NCBI RefSeq assembly: GCF_958298935.1
Contig: NC_084924.1
Coordinates: 6,820,001 to 6,884,000, forward strand
Reading direction: 5' to 3'
Source of the DNA: Phragmites australis
Taxonomy: Eukaryota; Streptophyta; Magnoliopsida; Poales; Poaceae
Length of the DNA stretch: 64,000 nucleotides
In this document: piece after piece, positions 12,578 to 24,700 of the stretch
How the letters are laid out: each line of letters begins with the position of its first letter
Position numbering within the stretch: the stretch's first letter is position 1
Translations under genes and position numbers: made by a program
Notes under the pieces: generated by a model
What the model was told of the DNA's origin: nothing
Seen by the model: the letters and a program-made list of their open reading frames with translations, nothing else
Database searches by the model: none

Positions 12578-12828
12578 CACGTGGCTGCCCCTGGCAGTTA
12601 GACACTGGGGATCCTAGTCAGATCGTGAAAACGGTCTTTTTCCTTTTTTTCCTCTTTCTATTTTTCTTCTTCTCCAAAGTATTTAGGGCTTTCCTAAAGA
12701 GTTCTAGACCATCTCCCAAGTACTTTTGAAACATGTTTGAAACTTAATTTAATAAATAAACACGTAGAAACAATTGCCATGATGATTATGCATGCTTAAT
12801 TACGTGATTAACATTTTGGGAAGTGACA

Positions 12829-12833
12829 ACATT
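12829..12833. repeat. Target-site duplication ACATT, right copy
   Basis: It matches 9900-9904 exactly. On the minus strand it lies just downstream of the ORF2 start, which dates the LTR insertion as later than the LINE insertion. Confidence 0.85.
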
Positions 12834-15690
12834 CCACACCAAAATATTGGAAGGATTCATAGTGAAAAAGGATGATAACGACCAAGACATCAATTACACA
12901 AGGTCATGTCATCACAGTGATGTCGTCTCCCTTCCGTTCGTGGTCCTCCTCCGGGGGACCCCATCCAAAAAGAGCCGCTAGAGCTTGGATGTGCGACCTT
13001 GTAAGTGGCTGGCCAAATAGTTTAGCATAATTGTCTTGTGCTTGTTGATCTATCCGCTCTTGCTCGCCAATGATCCCCAGAGCGCGCATCACTGTCCTGC
13101 ATGGTTGTTTTGTTGGCGAGTTTGGTGACTCGACACCGACTCGGGCAATGCGACGGCTGCGTCGTGGCGTGAAGCCAAGTGGTAGTGTCTTCTTCCTTCT
13201 CTTTCGTATTTTTGGAGCAGGGAGTAGGCCACCTATCTTCTTGGTTAACTGGTTGATGAAGGTGGCCCTGGTGCATGAGGCATAGTCGTCATGGCTGATG
13301 TGTCCAGTTGCGTTGTATGTCAATGGTGAGAATAAACAGACATTCCCTCTGTGTTTAAGGATCTTGGTGTAATTCTCGCTGGAGTGAGCATCTCTGTTCG
13401 GTCCATAGTACCCAGACCTTGCAACGTTTCAGCAGTAGGCAGGTTCCCTGTGGCAACCTTGGGCTCTTGGTCAGGCGTCGATTGCTCCGTCAGCTAGGAC
13501 TCCAAGATAAACCCATTTTGTGTTAGAGGCCCAAAATCACCGACCGGCTCCTCCAAAGGAGTCTCCTGGATAGCAACCCGCGCAACGTTGCCACAGATTT
13601 CACGCACCGAGGAATTGGTGGATGTGGCCAACTCATGTTGTTGCCTAGGATCTGCTTTGAGCTCAACATTCAAATAGCCCCGACATCCGTAGTAAGAGGC
13701 GATCTCTGAGGACAACACACCAGGCGCACCCTCACTGCTATAATCATTTCATCCCGAGGAGGTCGTGCCTGGAGTAGCGTGCTCGTGTGATTGGGATGCA
13801 TCAACCACGCACGGGATATCACGTTTCGGCAGCTAGGTAGCCTACGATCCCACACAACCCACGGTGGGCCTCTCCATCAGGAACGCTGCCAAGTCGGACC
13901 GCGCTAGATTCATGGGTCCCGATCTTGCTTTCACCGACATGCGCGGAGCGCCACCGCCGCCTGAATTAGCAGCAGCATGGCCTCCATGCGTTGGAGGGCC
14001 TGGTGAGGGATCAGCACACCGCTGATGTCTTCTTTCACCATTGTTATCCAAATCATCTGGAGAGGGTGACGGCGGATTTGGTAGTGCGTGATCAAACTGG
14101 AAGACTTCTGTCACAGCAATATCGATTGTGTAAACGAGAATGCTCTTCATCGGTGGCTCATTCTCTGCAACTGGTTCTATCGGTTCAATGATGACCAGGT
14201 CCTTACTTGGCGGGATTTGACTCGGTTGTGAGCACCATGCCGAGAGCTGAAACACAGACAAGTCAGAACGTTTCACCGTATCAGGGTGCAGTGACTGAAT
14301 GATTCATGAGTTGCTCAGCCGTTGCCAATTCCCATGCATGTGTCGGCATGCCATGCAACTCTATCTCAATTTTGACAGGTAGGGAACAGCCAATAGAATG
14401 AGCCTGCCTGGACTAGCGCTTAATGAGTAGTCTGAAGAATGGGGTACGAACTGTTTGCCCCCCCCCCATTGTAGACCAAATCAGCCGTTGATTGATCTGG
14501 TAGAATCAAAAGAAAGTCCTCCGACTTGGAACGGTGAATGGTCATGGTCGCTATAGCAACGTTGAATTTGCTTGCAATTTCCCGTACGATGTCCTGTGGA
14601 GAAACCGTCGGCCTGTTTCCAACCACCGTTATGAAAATTGCTTGATGCAAGTCCTCTTTCGTCCAAGCAATGCTCGCGAAATTATCCAATATACAACACT
14701 CCATGGTAGATTGATCTGCAACAACCTCTCTGGGGCCAGAGAAGGATCTCAGGAGCCTTGGCCATCTTATGGAGTAGCAGGTGAAATTGGGTTACTAGCA
14801 CCTGGGGAGGAAGGGCGCCTGCAATGGTGATGACGTGAAGACCCATCGCGATCACCAAGTGCACCCTCCGTAATAACTCTGTCAACGGACTACCCTCCAC
14901 CACCGGAATTGGTCATACAATGTGCGATGTCAGGGCACCAGCAGTTGCCGATGCAGCAAGCTCCAATAGCGCCAGCCGCTGCCAGACCTACCGTCGTTTA
15001 CTAGCCATCCTTTGGTTAGTCACCAGAGTAGGTCTAGTGGCGTTATGTACCCATGAGCACAAGTAGGAGCGATGCCCCAGCAGCAAGTAACGGAAGCAGC
15101 ACATGCTCCGCTGGCACTCAGCAGCACGATGAGTTGTCGAAAAGCAATTGAAGCACTTCCCATGGAGGTTTTCCGGGACAAAATTATCAGAGCAGTGATT
15201 AGAGACGCTTTCACAGAGAACGCTGATACTCCATCACCTGCCATCCGTCTGCATCTGGACCACGCCTTAGCACCGGGGCGCAGTGTACCTTAGAGCGGAC
15301 GGTGGGACAAGGTATGGGTGGCCTCGACTGCGGCGGTGGGGGAGCAGGAATCGGGGTTGTCGTCGCCATAGATACTGCGACTGCTATTGTCAACGAAATC
15401 ACCATGTCACGATAGGATTGGGGAGCAGGATCACGCTACTCTGATCTTGAACCAACAGACTAGGTAGAGGAGCTAGCATCCTGCCAGCGGAGCTCCTTTG
15501 ACCTTCCCGTCGAAAGAAAGGGGCGGTCAAATGGCGATAGAGGAGGAGACAGCTCCTAGGAGGGGGAGGGAATCGGCTTCAGGGGAGGTGCGGTGGCCAT
15601 TGGGCTCGAGTGAGGCACCATCATGCGGCTGAGGAGGTTGACGGCGTAGTCGGGAGGGGAAGGCTCGGGGAGGGAGGCGAACCGATCCAT
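12834..15690 (-). pseudogene. LINE ORF1 (gag-like, zinc knuckle), disabled
   Basis: ORF1 of the interrupted LINE starts at the ATG at 15688-15690 and encodes a nucleic-acid-binding gag-like protein. A CX2CX4HX4C zinc knuckle (CFNCFSTTHRAAEC) is at 15114-15155. A DUF4283-like segment (DFLLILPDQSTADLVYNGG) follows at about 14450-14704. A Pro/Ser-rich linker is at about 13850-14200. The C-terminal block at 12904-13323 contains PRRSRRIA and LAALFGW, the usual tail of this ORF1 type. Several frameshifts and stops break it into separate frames, and a run of about ten C at 14458-14467 sits at one break. The ORF2 start follows at about 12857. It is not functional. Confidence 0.78.
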
Positions 15691-18327
15691 TCGCCTCAGC
15701 CAACGATCAATTTTACTGCTCTCGGATCATGCCGATGGAATGATGTGGGATTATGCATGCTACTGCTCCTTCACACCATTTGAAATCAAGGGTTAGTTTT
15801 CTTGAAAAGGTTATGTGAAAGTCTTAAAGACCTCGTTTGGAACCTATGTTTATCCCGATTCTTATGAAAATTAAACTAGCGCTAATCCGGATAAGTTTTT
15901 TTAGCGCTAATCCAGATTACTTGGAGCAATGCGGTGCAGCCAGCACGGCCCCCTGAACCTTTTTATCGCTTCACAGAGGGGCAGTTCCGCAAATACCCCG
16001 TGACGGCATGGGCTACTTCTCAGCTGGTCTGACCACCACATGCATGTCGAGCTCATGCAAACCGCACGGTCAGGTGCCCCCACGGGCGGGTGAGAGGGTA
16101 GGATTGTGTTGGGCCAGGTCAGCGTATGAGATTCCGATCCGGGGCACACAGCACCAGATCGTCGCCACCCAACCCCGACCTCTTTCGATGACGAGTGGTT
16201 GTTCAGTCAGGTCACGTACATCCTTGACGCCATCCACTGTTGAACCAACGACTTCCGTGGCTGGCCACTGCCCATCCAACCCGATCGATCTCGCCATGCT
16301 AAACGTAGCAAAAGCTGGGTGAATCGGCAAGAACGACGAGTAGGAACATGCATGTCAAGGACCGGAAAGAACACACAGCCAGAACCACCGGTAAGTAGCG
16401 TTGCAGCCTGTGGAGTGGAGTGGCGGCACTCTTGCCTGATCTCAGTGGGGGGCTGCCGACGGATTTCTCCCGTACGACATTTATTCCGCGAGTTCCTTCA
16501 AATATTCGAATCGTGAAGTCCACGAAAAGCAAACGAGAAGCGTCCTGAGCCGCGGAAATGGAATGTATACATATTCCGGCAGAACCGAATGCGAACTTGT
16601 GTTTTTCGCCGACGAGAGGACATGGATTCGATCGGACGTGTGACCGATGTGGTACGCACTACCACACGCGACGTCAGAATCGCGAATAAATAAAAGCGTG
16701 TCCTCCATTAATCAATTTATCATGTTACCTTCAAAAGATCAGACAAACGCATATCAAAACACCACGCGTCCCAAATTCGCTTGACAAGGCGTAATCATGT
16801 TTTTTCATAGGGCGCATTCAGTGCCCTTTGTCACCAGCGTCATCGAACGGTCAGTTCAATCAAACGGGCTGAATCTTCCAAGGCAAGCCAAGAAATACTA
16901 TTAGACATAAGCTATCAGTAACGAAGCTAAGGACCGTCGGAGGTCTTGCTCCGAAAGAACCACAGGACCGTCCGCTCCACTAACGTCCTCGTGAAGGGCT
17001 ATTGTTAGAGGTCATTGTTAAGGACCTCGACGACCCTTTAACTTAGCTAACCTATACCTATAGACCTAAGCCCCCGAAGACAACCATCCACTCTGCTCCT
17101 ACCATCTACAGCCGAACCATAATACATTACTCTCCTCTCATCTTATATTTTTTAAATTCAAATAATATATCAACTTTTGCTATTTATTCTCCATTCAGTA
17201 TGTGGCCCGTTTTAAATAAAGAAATTAAGAGAAAAATTAGTGAATAATTTATTTTCTATATTTGAATCTCATCTAAAATCAAACTACAGTATTTCTCCCG
17301 ATACATTCTTTCGGCAGGATTCTTACGACGCATCAACATATTCATATCTTATTTGTAGTTAATGTTATTGTATCTAATATTTGTATTTTATTATAACACA
17401 CAAGTACTTAGCTAGTCCACTCAAAACAATTGTTAAGATGTGTATCATTCAGTTATCGACAACAACGTGACAGACAGGTTGTAGTAGGGTCAGGAGTTCA
17501 GGATATTCAGAGTTCGGAGATGCTGAAGAATCGGGCAACTCAGTTAGTGGGTTAGCTAGATTGTAGGCACGTACTCCTTCCCGTTATCATGTATCCACGT
17601 AATAGTTATGTAATCGTTTGTTTATCTACTTGAAACGATCCAGAGGGGATCGGTGCGTTGGCTAAACTATCTGCACACTCTCTCGTTCTAACTTTTACAG
17701 CGATTACCACGAGCCTGTTGTCCCGGCACGCCGCGGGTCACGTCTTCTCTCGCAAGTGTGCAGGCATCCGCGGTCACGAGCTCCGCGCGCCATCCCATCC
17801 CACCCACTAGCCCAGTGGCGGCCGGCCGCAAGAGGTAGCGACGAGAGCCAGGCAACCAATAGCACAAGAGCCCCAAGACCCGAGAGGGTGATGCCATGAT
17901 GGGGAATCAGAGAGGATGCGGGTCTCTCCGGCCGTGTCGTTTTCCTCGTACCCAATTGGGCACGTTGCTTCGCGGAGCCGAGCACGTACCCAAAGCAAGC
18001 CAAGTGTGCAAAAAGCCAGAGCTCTGCTCGTTGGTCGCTGAATCGCCGGGCGGTCACAGCTCAGTTCTTCAGCGATACACGCGGGGCCTGGGCGTCCTCT
18101 GGCCATTGGATCGCGGTGCATGGACGACGCACATGGCCTGGGGATGCACGTACGTGCCTACGTGTATTCTGCATGCACACTCCGCCGCGTACCTACGTAC
18201 AACAGCCAGCTGCCAGCTGAGCTCCACTCCTAGATTAGCATTAGTCAAAGCCTCTGGTTGATCAGATTACACGTAGCTACACTTGATTTTTCCTTTCCCG
18301 ACGCCGCGCGAACCAAACGGCCGGCGG
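15691..18327. other. Intergenic; possible transposon end near 15830-15925
   Basis: I recognise no conserved protein here. GACCTCGTTTGG at about 15830, followed by two AGCGCTAATCC(G/A)GAT words, looks like the end of a MITE, but I could not find the opposite end. 17150-17420 is AT-rich. 17690-18250 is GC-rich with long overlapping open frames on both strands that I read as composition-driven. The last part holds the 3' UTR of the PADRE gene. Confidence 0.4.
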
Positions 18328-18810
18328 CTACTCGGCAATGGCGCCGAGGTCCGGCACGAAGTCCCGCCCGCGGACGCTGCCCCTCCTCGACCTCCGGCAC
18401 GCCTTGCCGGAGCGCGTGGCAGCGCCTCCCCCGGCGGCCGCCTCCGGGAACACGAGCGCGCCGTTGTGGTCGCCCACGAGCGCGGCGCTGGCGCGGACGG
18501 CGAGCGCGGCCATCTCATCCGCCTGCAGCGGCCGCCGCCGCATCGCCGCGGGGAGCACGAAGTAGAGCTGCCCGGGCTGCAGCTCCTCCTCCGACTCCAC
18601 CGCAGCCACCGCCCCGCCGAGCTCCAGCCCGTCCGCGCTGCAGAGGAACCACGCACCCGCGGCCCCGGCGGCCTTCACAGCCTGCGACGCCCCCGTGCCC
18701 CCAGGGAACCGCCGCAGCGCGCCGTCCGCGAGCACCACCCTCGCCTCTGCCGACGTTGACCCCGGCGCCGCAGCCACCGCCGTGGCCTCGCACGAGTTGC
18801 AAGCTCCCAT
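18328..18810 (-). CDS. PADRE/DUF4228 domain protein, 160 aa, single exon
   Basis: The product is a small plant protein of the DUF4228 (PADRE) family. Members are often induced by pathogens and abiotic stress; their biochemical function is unknown. The ATG at 18808-18810 gives MGACNSC, a typical N-myristoylation plus palmitoylation start (Gly2, Cys4, Cys7), suggesting membrane attachment. The domain follows: ARVVLADGALRRFP, then FLCSADGLELG, then LQPGQLYFVLP (residues ~25-95). The family's conserved ending GRDFVPDLGAI closes the protein after a basic Arg-rich stretch. An upstream in-frame extension exists but covers the TATA region and is not expected to be translated. The gene is intronless and intact, and its codons are strongly GC-rich, typical of short grass stress genes. 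Confidence 0.88.
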   Translation of the reverse strand: MGACNSCEATAVAAAPGSTSAEARVVLADGALRRFPGGTGASQAVKAAGAAGAWFLCSADGLELGGAVAAVESEEELQPGQLYFVLPAAMRRRPLQADEMAALAVRASAALVGDHNGALVFPEAAAGGGAATRSGKACRRSRRGSVRGRDFVPDLGAIAE

Positions 18811-18978
18811 TGTAGAATGCGTATATACGTACCCGCGTTCACGGACTAAAGGAATCCGGAGAAGTCTCTTGCGACTGCGCTCTGGCTTGCTCACCTCGAG
18901 CAGCGAGCGCGCGGCGGCCGGCGAGATGGTAGTGGTCGCTGTGGGGTTGAGTAGCGAGGCGGCGCCGGTGCGCGCGCG

Positions 18979-18987
18979 TATATATAG
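18979..18987 (-). promoter_or_regulatory. TATA box of the PADRE gene
   Basis: CTATATATA on the minus strand lies about 170 bp upstream of the ATG, in an otherwise very GC-rich promoter. The spacing allows a 5' UTR of about 140 nt, which is reasonable for this family. Confidence 0.65.
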
Positions 18988-19481
18988 CCGAGGCGGACGC
19001 GTCGGGTAGTGCCGCGCGCGCGGTGGAACCTGATCCCCTGACCTCACGCGGAGTGACTCCAATGTGAACCGTTGGATCCAAAAGAGAGGTACGGGATCTA
19101 ATGCTACAGTACCTTATAAACTCTAAAAACTAGAGCCGAGGAAAAGGAGCGGGACTATCGAGAGAGGGGTGCCAACCTGGAGGTTGTTGGGGACAGCTTG
19201 CATACGGGCTCCATGGTACACGCGCGTAAATGTGTGTGACTGTGCGGCGTAGGCCCGTCTCGTCACAAAGCAGTACTTGGCGGGGCTACCAGTGCGTTTG
19301 GATGCTCGCATGAGCCTAGTGTGGCTGGTGTTGATGAGTTTGGCTCATTTCAGTCAGACTAGCCTGTAAGATCGTTTTGATTATTTTTTTATTATCTATC
19401 TAGTTTAATTGAGGAAAGACGATGTTCATTGAAAACATGTTGAATAAGATAATAAGATAAAATTTTAAAAACAAGTGGTAA
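18988..19481. other. Upstream flank of the PADRE gene
   Basis: This is distal promoter and intergenic DNA. I recognise no gene or repeat apart from an AT-rich stretch near 19380-19480. Confidence 0.4.
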
Positions 19482-19845
19482 GAGCATCTCCAACCAAGTT
19501 CTCTTCTCACCTCCTATCTTATATTTAAGAAAAAAACGATGAAAATTGATCTCCAACCAACCCCTTTATTTGAGGAGCCCTCAAATCTCCTCCCTCACCC
19601 CTACATTTAGGGGCTTCTCATCCAACCTCTCATTTGGGAGAAAGGGGAGAGAGAGAGAGGAAGAGAGGGGAGAGAGAGGAGAGAGAGTTACCGGATATTA
19701 ATAAAATAGAGGTGATTCGAATATAAAGGGTCAAATATGAGAGGTCGGTTGGAACACGTTGAGAAATAGGGGATGAAATCTGAATGAGAAGTCTCTAAAT
19801 AAGAGGAATAGATGGTCAAATATGAGAACTTGGTTGGAGATGCTC
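19482..19845. mobile_element. MITE with GAGCATCTCCAACCA terminal inverted repeats
   Basis: The left end GAGCATCTCCAACCAAGTT and the right end AACTTGGTTGGAGATGCTC are perfect inverted repeats (extended at least 22 bp with TCTC/GAGA). The 364-bp interior holds a GA-rich microsatellite (19640-19690) and no ORF. The 'GAGCATCTCCAAC' terminus is very common in grass MITEs. Flanking bases do not show a clear target duplication, so I do not assign a superfamily. Confidence 0.8.
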
Positions 19846-20779
19846 ATACTTTAGTGTTTATTTTGCATACCTATATTCTAATAGCCCTTAGTTTAGTGTT
19901 CAAGCTTTAATCAACTTTGAGCCTACTTAATACGTACAAATCACATATTAATAATACTATTAGCTAGGCGCCAACCTCTATCCAACGAGTCTAACTCTAA
20001 AGAAACATCAAAATCTACTTATATGCTAAGCAGCCTAAGCTTGACCGAGATGCTTCTTTTGCACTCCATGAGTTAGATCTAGAGTGATATATCAGCAACT
20101 AAACATCTATAATCTGCGTGGTTTTATGGAGAATAAACTTAAGCAATTCATCACGTGTGCAAGCTGGCCATGATCTTTTGGTGGAAACGGCGCTTGATCG
20201 AATAGCGGAGCTCTCCGGAGCCCAAAAGCGTCCGGAGTTGATCATTGCGGTGCACTCTGCTGGAGGGGCCGCGAGCACGCAGGATCAGGAATCGACGGAG
20301 GAACCACCGAACTCGGCAACTTGGCGCCACTTTCTTGGATCTTGGTCATTTTGGATTGGGGTTTCTCTGGATTCTCTGCGAGACTGCGATATCATCGAGA
20401 TCACGAATCCCATGAGGCGCAAAAATGCAGCTTAAAAATATCGTATGGATTCGCGTACAGAGTACATACATTCTCCAACTGACTCCAAGAGTTAAGACAT
20501 ATGTCCGTACTTTTTTAATTTTATGGAGATGTATGTAATCTGACGATTAGACCGAGCTAGCTCCGATCATCTCGAGAAATGATCTTGGGATGCTCTCGGT
20601 TCACACTGACGTTTGTCTCCTGACGAGTAAAAAAACAACAGGGATAGTCTGCTTCACTGTTCGGGCAAAACTGCTCTGAACAGAATCAGGCACGTTTTTC
20701 CTTTGACAAAAAAATCAACTAACCACTGATCAAATCAGCACTTACACATAGGATTCCTTGCACATAAATGACCTCTGCC

Positions 20780-20905
20780 ATAGGCTGGCATGTAGACCTA
20801 GTGCTCTTGTCAGATCTCTACAGTACTCAGGCTGGCATGTAGACCTAGTGCTCCACAACTCATGGCCTTGCGCATTGTCAGATCTCTCCAGTACTCTGTT
20901 GGCTA
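20780..20905. repeat. Local direct duplication
   Basis: GGCTGGCATGTAGACCTAGT plus GCTC occurs at about 20784 and again at about 20831. TGTCAGATCTCT(A/C)CAGTACTC follows each copy at different distances (about 20807 and 20876). The second unit carries an extra CACAACTCATGGCCTTGCG segment. Confidence 0.7.
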
Positions 20906-21556
20906 TGCTTTTCTTTTTTTAGTAGGCCCTGGCTTATAAGTATAGTTCTAATGGTTAGAGCTAGCCGCTAGCTGCTAGTTTTAATATTGGAGCTATCCTA
21001 ATTTTACACTGGCTTTAGTCTGCAAACCTGTAATCGCTCAGGATCTCACTCGATGCTCTCATCATGCCACGGGAGGATAGTATAGCCAGCTTAGCCGGAC
21101 AATCATCCATGTGTGGCCCATGCTTGAACCCTGGTCTTCGCCATACGAGCGTGGACGCCACACAATAACTTAGAGACGCAGAGCCTTAACAACAATAATG
21201 CTACTGCGAACGTGCTAAGAGCGCATTGGTGGTTTCACCAGTTGAGAGTTTGACTTGGCGCTAAGAGCCTCATATTGGAGCTTGTTCTTGTAAATAGAAT
21301 TCTTTTGAACAACCTCAAGCGTATGTGAACTATAATAGAAATGTAACGTGCCTGTCGCTTGTGAAATCGGAAGCTTTGTGAATCTCTTTCAGTAGGTGTG
21401 TGTATAGGTTGTAGGTCTAGTGTGTGTCTTAAGGTGTAGATGGGTATACGCATGTAGGGTGTGATGTGTGTTTAGGCATACGTTCAGACACTACAGTTTG
21501 TACCTTAGTGTTGAGGGTAAAAAAACAACAATAATACTACTGGTATCAATGCTCCA

Positions 21557-21722
21557 TTTAAATCATCTTCCAGCTGTGCGTCAGATCTTAAGTTTGTAGA
21601 TTTAGATAAAATAATTTAAATCTTTAGTTTTATATTAAAATAAAAATAAAATGGTTCACTCAAATACTTTTATTATGCCTACGGCTATAGTTTCATAAAT
21701 TTTTAAAGTTAAAAATATCCGA
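21557..21722. mobile_element. MITE-like repeat, copy A
   Basis: This AT-rich stretch aligns along most of its length with 39080-39240. Shared blocks include AGTTTGTAG, TTTAATCTTT, GCTCAC/GTTCAC and the ending AAAAATATCC/GAGATATCC. Two dispersed related copies in one window indicate a short non-autonomous repeat family; class unresolved. Confidence 0.45.
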
Positions 21723-24700
21723 CTAATTCTTAGAGCTGAATCAATACAAACAGAAGCACAAATTATGCATGCAAATTCTGGCCAATCGGACGCCCATACT
21801 TGCTCATCATTGGCTCTGGCCTGCACAAATAGAATATGCACGCGATGCGAGGGCCTAGTGCGATGGTGGTACTAGCTAGCACTGCTCTGCTGTGTCCGTG
21901 CGGATCCAAGCATCGATATATTTCTAATTTCTCCTTCGCCGATCCCATCATGACATGCATCACATAAGTCATAACCACTCCAATCATCAGCCGGGGCGAT
22001 GCATCTCGATCGCCATTCCATACCCCGGCCTCGGCCCTACCCGCGGACGAGTCGATTGATAACAGCATCAATTCCGCACAGTGCCAGTTCATTCATTTCT
22101 CGTCCGATCGATCGATCCATCTCGGCATTTGCTGGTGCTCAGCTCGGGAAATCAATTCAGTTCAGTAAACTATCCACAGTTCACCGATCACCCCAGCTAG
22201 CCAGCTAGGCGCACCATTGCTCCGTGCAGCCAAGAATGCAGGATTGCAGGATGGATCGTAATGGTTGCCAGTCCATGAGTTTCAAATGCTGCAGCCTGGT
22301 AATGCTGCATTTTGTGTCATGAGCGTTGACACCTGGGTAAATTTAAGCAAACAGAAGAGATCCACGAGCTCCTTTCATTGGCTCGTTAATATTTAACCCT
22401 GCTCAGCTCGGTGCACTGCACCAAGAACCAGACATCCACAAGGCCGCGGCAGTGCCGGGCTTGTGGTCAAGCGACCGGATTATACTATCACAAAGCGGCC
22501 ACATTTGTCTGCTTAAACTAGCCCTGATTAACAAGTCTGAACTAAACATTCAGAGGGAAAGGTTCGCGTTGTTCGGCACCGCCCGGTCACGCAGAATCTA
22601 CTGCCCGCGCGTCGCTGCCCTCGGACGGCCCGACACCGGAGGGACAGGCAAACTCTCGTCCTTCGTTTCCTCATGTGCCGGACGATGATTATCAGCTCGT
22701 TCTGTGTCCTCGAGAGAAAAGAAAAAGGAGAACCAGCTCGTTTCTGCAGAGAATCGGAACGGCATTCCTTGTTGATAAAACCTGTCACCCTCTGTCAGAT
22801 CGGGGCTCTGGGATAAGATAAAAGTAAAATAAAGCGTTGGAAGAACGGTTGATGCATGGTTCACGGGCAGTCGTGCAGGATTTAAGAAAGATTGGATTTT
22901 GCTGTTCTTATGTTATTCTGATGCGATGCAAGCCGCTGTCAGTCAGACGGGAATCGGTCGTTCTCTGATGCGACCCTTGGTTATTATCTCAACCCAATTT
23001 CGATGGATATCTCAGGGGTTTTGCCGCGGCTATGAGCCTGGATGCTAATGCGAATGCAGCAAACACACTGGCATTGCACGTCGGTAGTTCGTCGAGGAAG
23101 GAAATTAAGCAAAAGGAGCCGCGCCATCTGAAAGAGGGAAAGCGTAAAGGTCATCCTTTTTTTTCTGTTCGGTCTGATTACGCAGCCACCTAATTGAATT
23201 GTCTGGACACTAGTCCGAAACGCATGCCCAGTTCGGCAATCTCGGCGAGCCCATCCTATCTCACCAGGAGTTGGTGGCAACATTAGGTGCAAAAATGATG
23301 GGAGAACTCGCCACTTTGCCCGGCGCAGCTCCTGTTCCAGCAGTGCGCGCGCTTCTGACGCAAGCGGCAAGCAGCGGCCACTGCTACGCTGCAGACTACT
23401 ACACCACTGGATCCGTAACAGCTAGCCCGCCGGCCGAACAATGCGCCATTCCCGCAACCCCACAGCTTAAAAAGGTGTTCGGTTTACGTCCGTTTCTCGG
23501 CTAACTATGCATGGTGCACGTCGTACGGTGCTAATCGGTTCCGTGCCATCGCTGGCACGTCCAGCTCTGCGTCCCCTCGCTGCCGGTGCTTTTGCGCGGT
23601 TCGAGAGTTTGAGTCCAGCCGAGCATACGTGACCATGCCCGTCGTGTCGATGGAACAAAGGTGTGTCAGACATAGACAACAAGATCGATTTGCCTGGATG
23701 TGTACATATTTGACACCTAATGTCAGTGGTGTAGCCAGAATTTTGCCGTGGATATGCCTATTTAACACTCCAAATTTTCGTAATGCCGCAAATCCAATAT
23801 ATGAGAATAAAATTTGCTAAACGTACATTACAAATAAGTTCAATTTTTGTCATAATTGTAATAGAAATAGTTCAAATATGAAATAAGATCTTATATAAAT
23901 AGAAGATACTCTATTTTACGCTTTCTCATGATCATGAAAACCTCGATTATATCATTCTCACTTATCTTAAAATATCTCGCTCAATAAATATGACTTAACC
24001 AATTGTTTAATAACTCAATGCTGAAAATACCCTTTTAACATTTGTTGTCACCACAAATACTAATAACATGCTTATTTGTTTCAACAAGGCTAATCAAGAG
24101 CTCACCAAGATTATTTATGCATTTAAATCTCTTATCTTTTCTCGTATTATCAATAAAGTTATCAAATTAGAGTTCAAGTCTTATCAAATCTACACTTGAA
24201 ATGTTCTTGGGTTTAAACTGGAAAGTCTAAGTATTTTGTGTGCATCATAAAAGCAAATGAATTGAAGAAGTTCAAAGCCGACCAAACAAGCAACTCCATA
24301 TTTACCTCATATAACCGATTATCAAGCTCTTACTGAATTTTATCAATTATATATAGGGCTGGATATTAAGCTGGCTCGACCCGACTTAACTCGGCTCGGT
24401 TCATCTCAGTTATGCTAATGAGCTAACTCGGATCAGTCCAGCTCGCGAGTTAGCTTATTAGGCTCGTGAGCCAGACGAATTAATCACTGAGAACTGAGAA
24501 GATCTCCAAAATGAGGTCTCAAAAAAGATAATAACTAATAAGACATGTCAACCAAAACTGGAATAACAGGTAACATGGCTATTTTTCTGATAGATGCAAG
24601 AAAATAATGTGAAACTTAAACTACAGGGACACCGAAAACAAAATACAGCCTAGACACGAAACAAAATAATTCTCTATATGAGAGCTCTCAATGCTCAGCT

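Larger units (their letters stand above)
9905..12828 (-). mobile_element. Solo LTR, probably Gypsy-type (2924 bp)
   Basis: On the minus strand it begins TGTCACTTCCC and ends CCTCACA, the TG...CA form of an LTR, and it is flanked by perfect 5-bp duplications (ACATT). It contains no gag or pol frame, no internal primer-binding site and no polypurine tract. It is therefore read as a solo LTR left by recombination between two LTRs. The length of about 2.9 kb fits the long LTRs of several grass Gypsy families, but family assignment is inference. It carries short CGGTCAGACCG palindromes and a GA microsatellite. A compact non-autonomous LTR element is the alternative. Confidence 0.75.
6805..15690 (-). 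mobile_element. L1-type LINE, decayed, split by a solo LTR
   Basis: A minus-strand non-LTR retrotransposon runs from an ORF1 start near 15690 to a 3' truncation near 6805. ORF1 (gag-like) occupies 15690 to about 12880. ORF2 (endonuclease, reverse transcriptase, zinc-binding C-terminus) begins near 12857 and resumes at 9899. A 2924-bp solo LTR (9905-12828) interrupts it just after the ORF2 start. The two flanks read as one continuous element once the LTR and one copy of its 5-bp target duplication are set aside. The 3' end, after the Cys-His zf-RVT region, is missing and no poly(A) tail was found. The element cannot move by itself because of several nonsense codons and frameshifts. Confidence 0.85.

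Noticed and set aside
18258..18815. Plus-strand Pro/Arg-rich frames antisense to the PADRE gene
   Set aside because: Shadows of the GC-rich PADRE coding sequence on the other strand.
19482..19845. Calling the GAGCATCTCCAACC MITE a specific superfamily
   Set aside because: The flanks do not show a clear 2, 3, 8 or 9 bp target duplication.
20118..20435. Plus-strand 105-codon frame with a HSAGG segment
   Set aside because: No recognisable family, no supporting splice or promoter context; chance frame likely.
21200..21535. GTGTGT-rich stretch ending in GGGTAAAAAAACAACAATAA, like a retroposon tail
   Set aside because: No SINE A/B boxes or target duplication could be identified, so it is not called.
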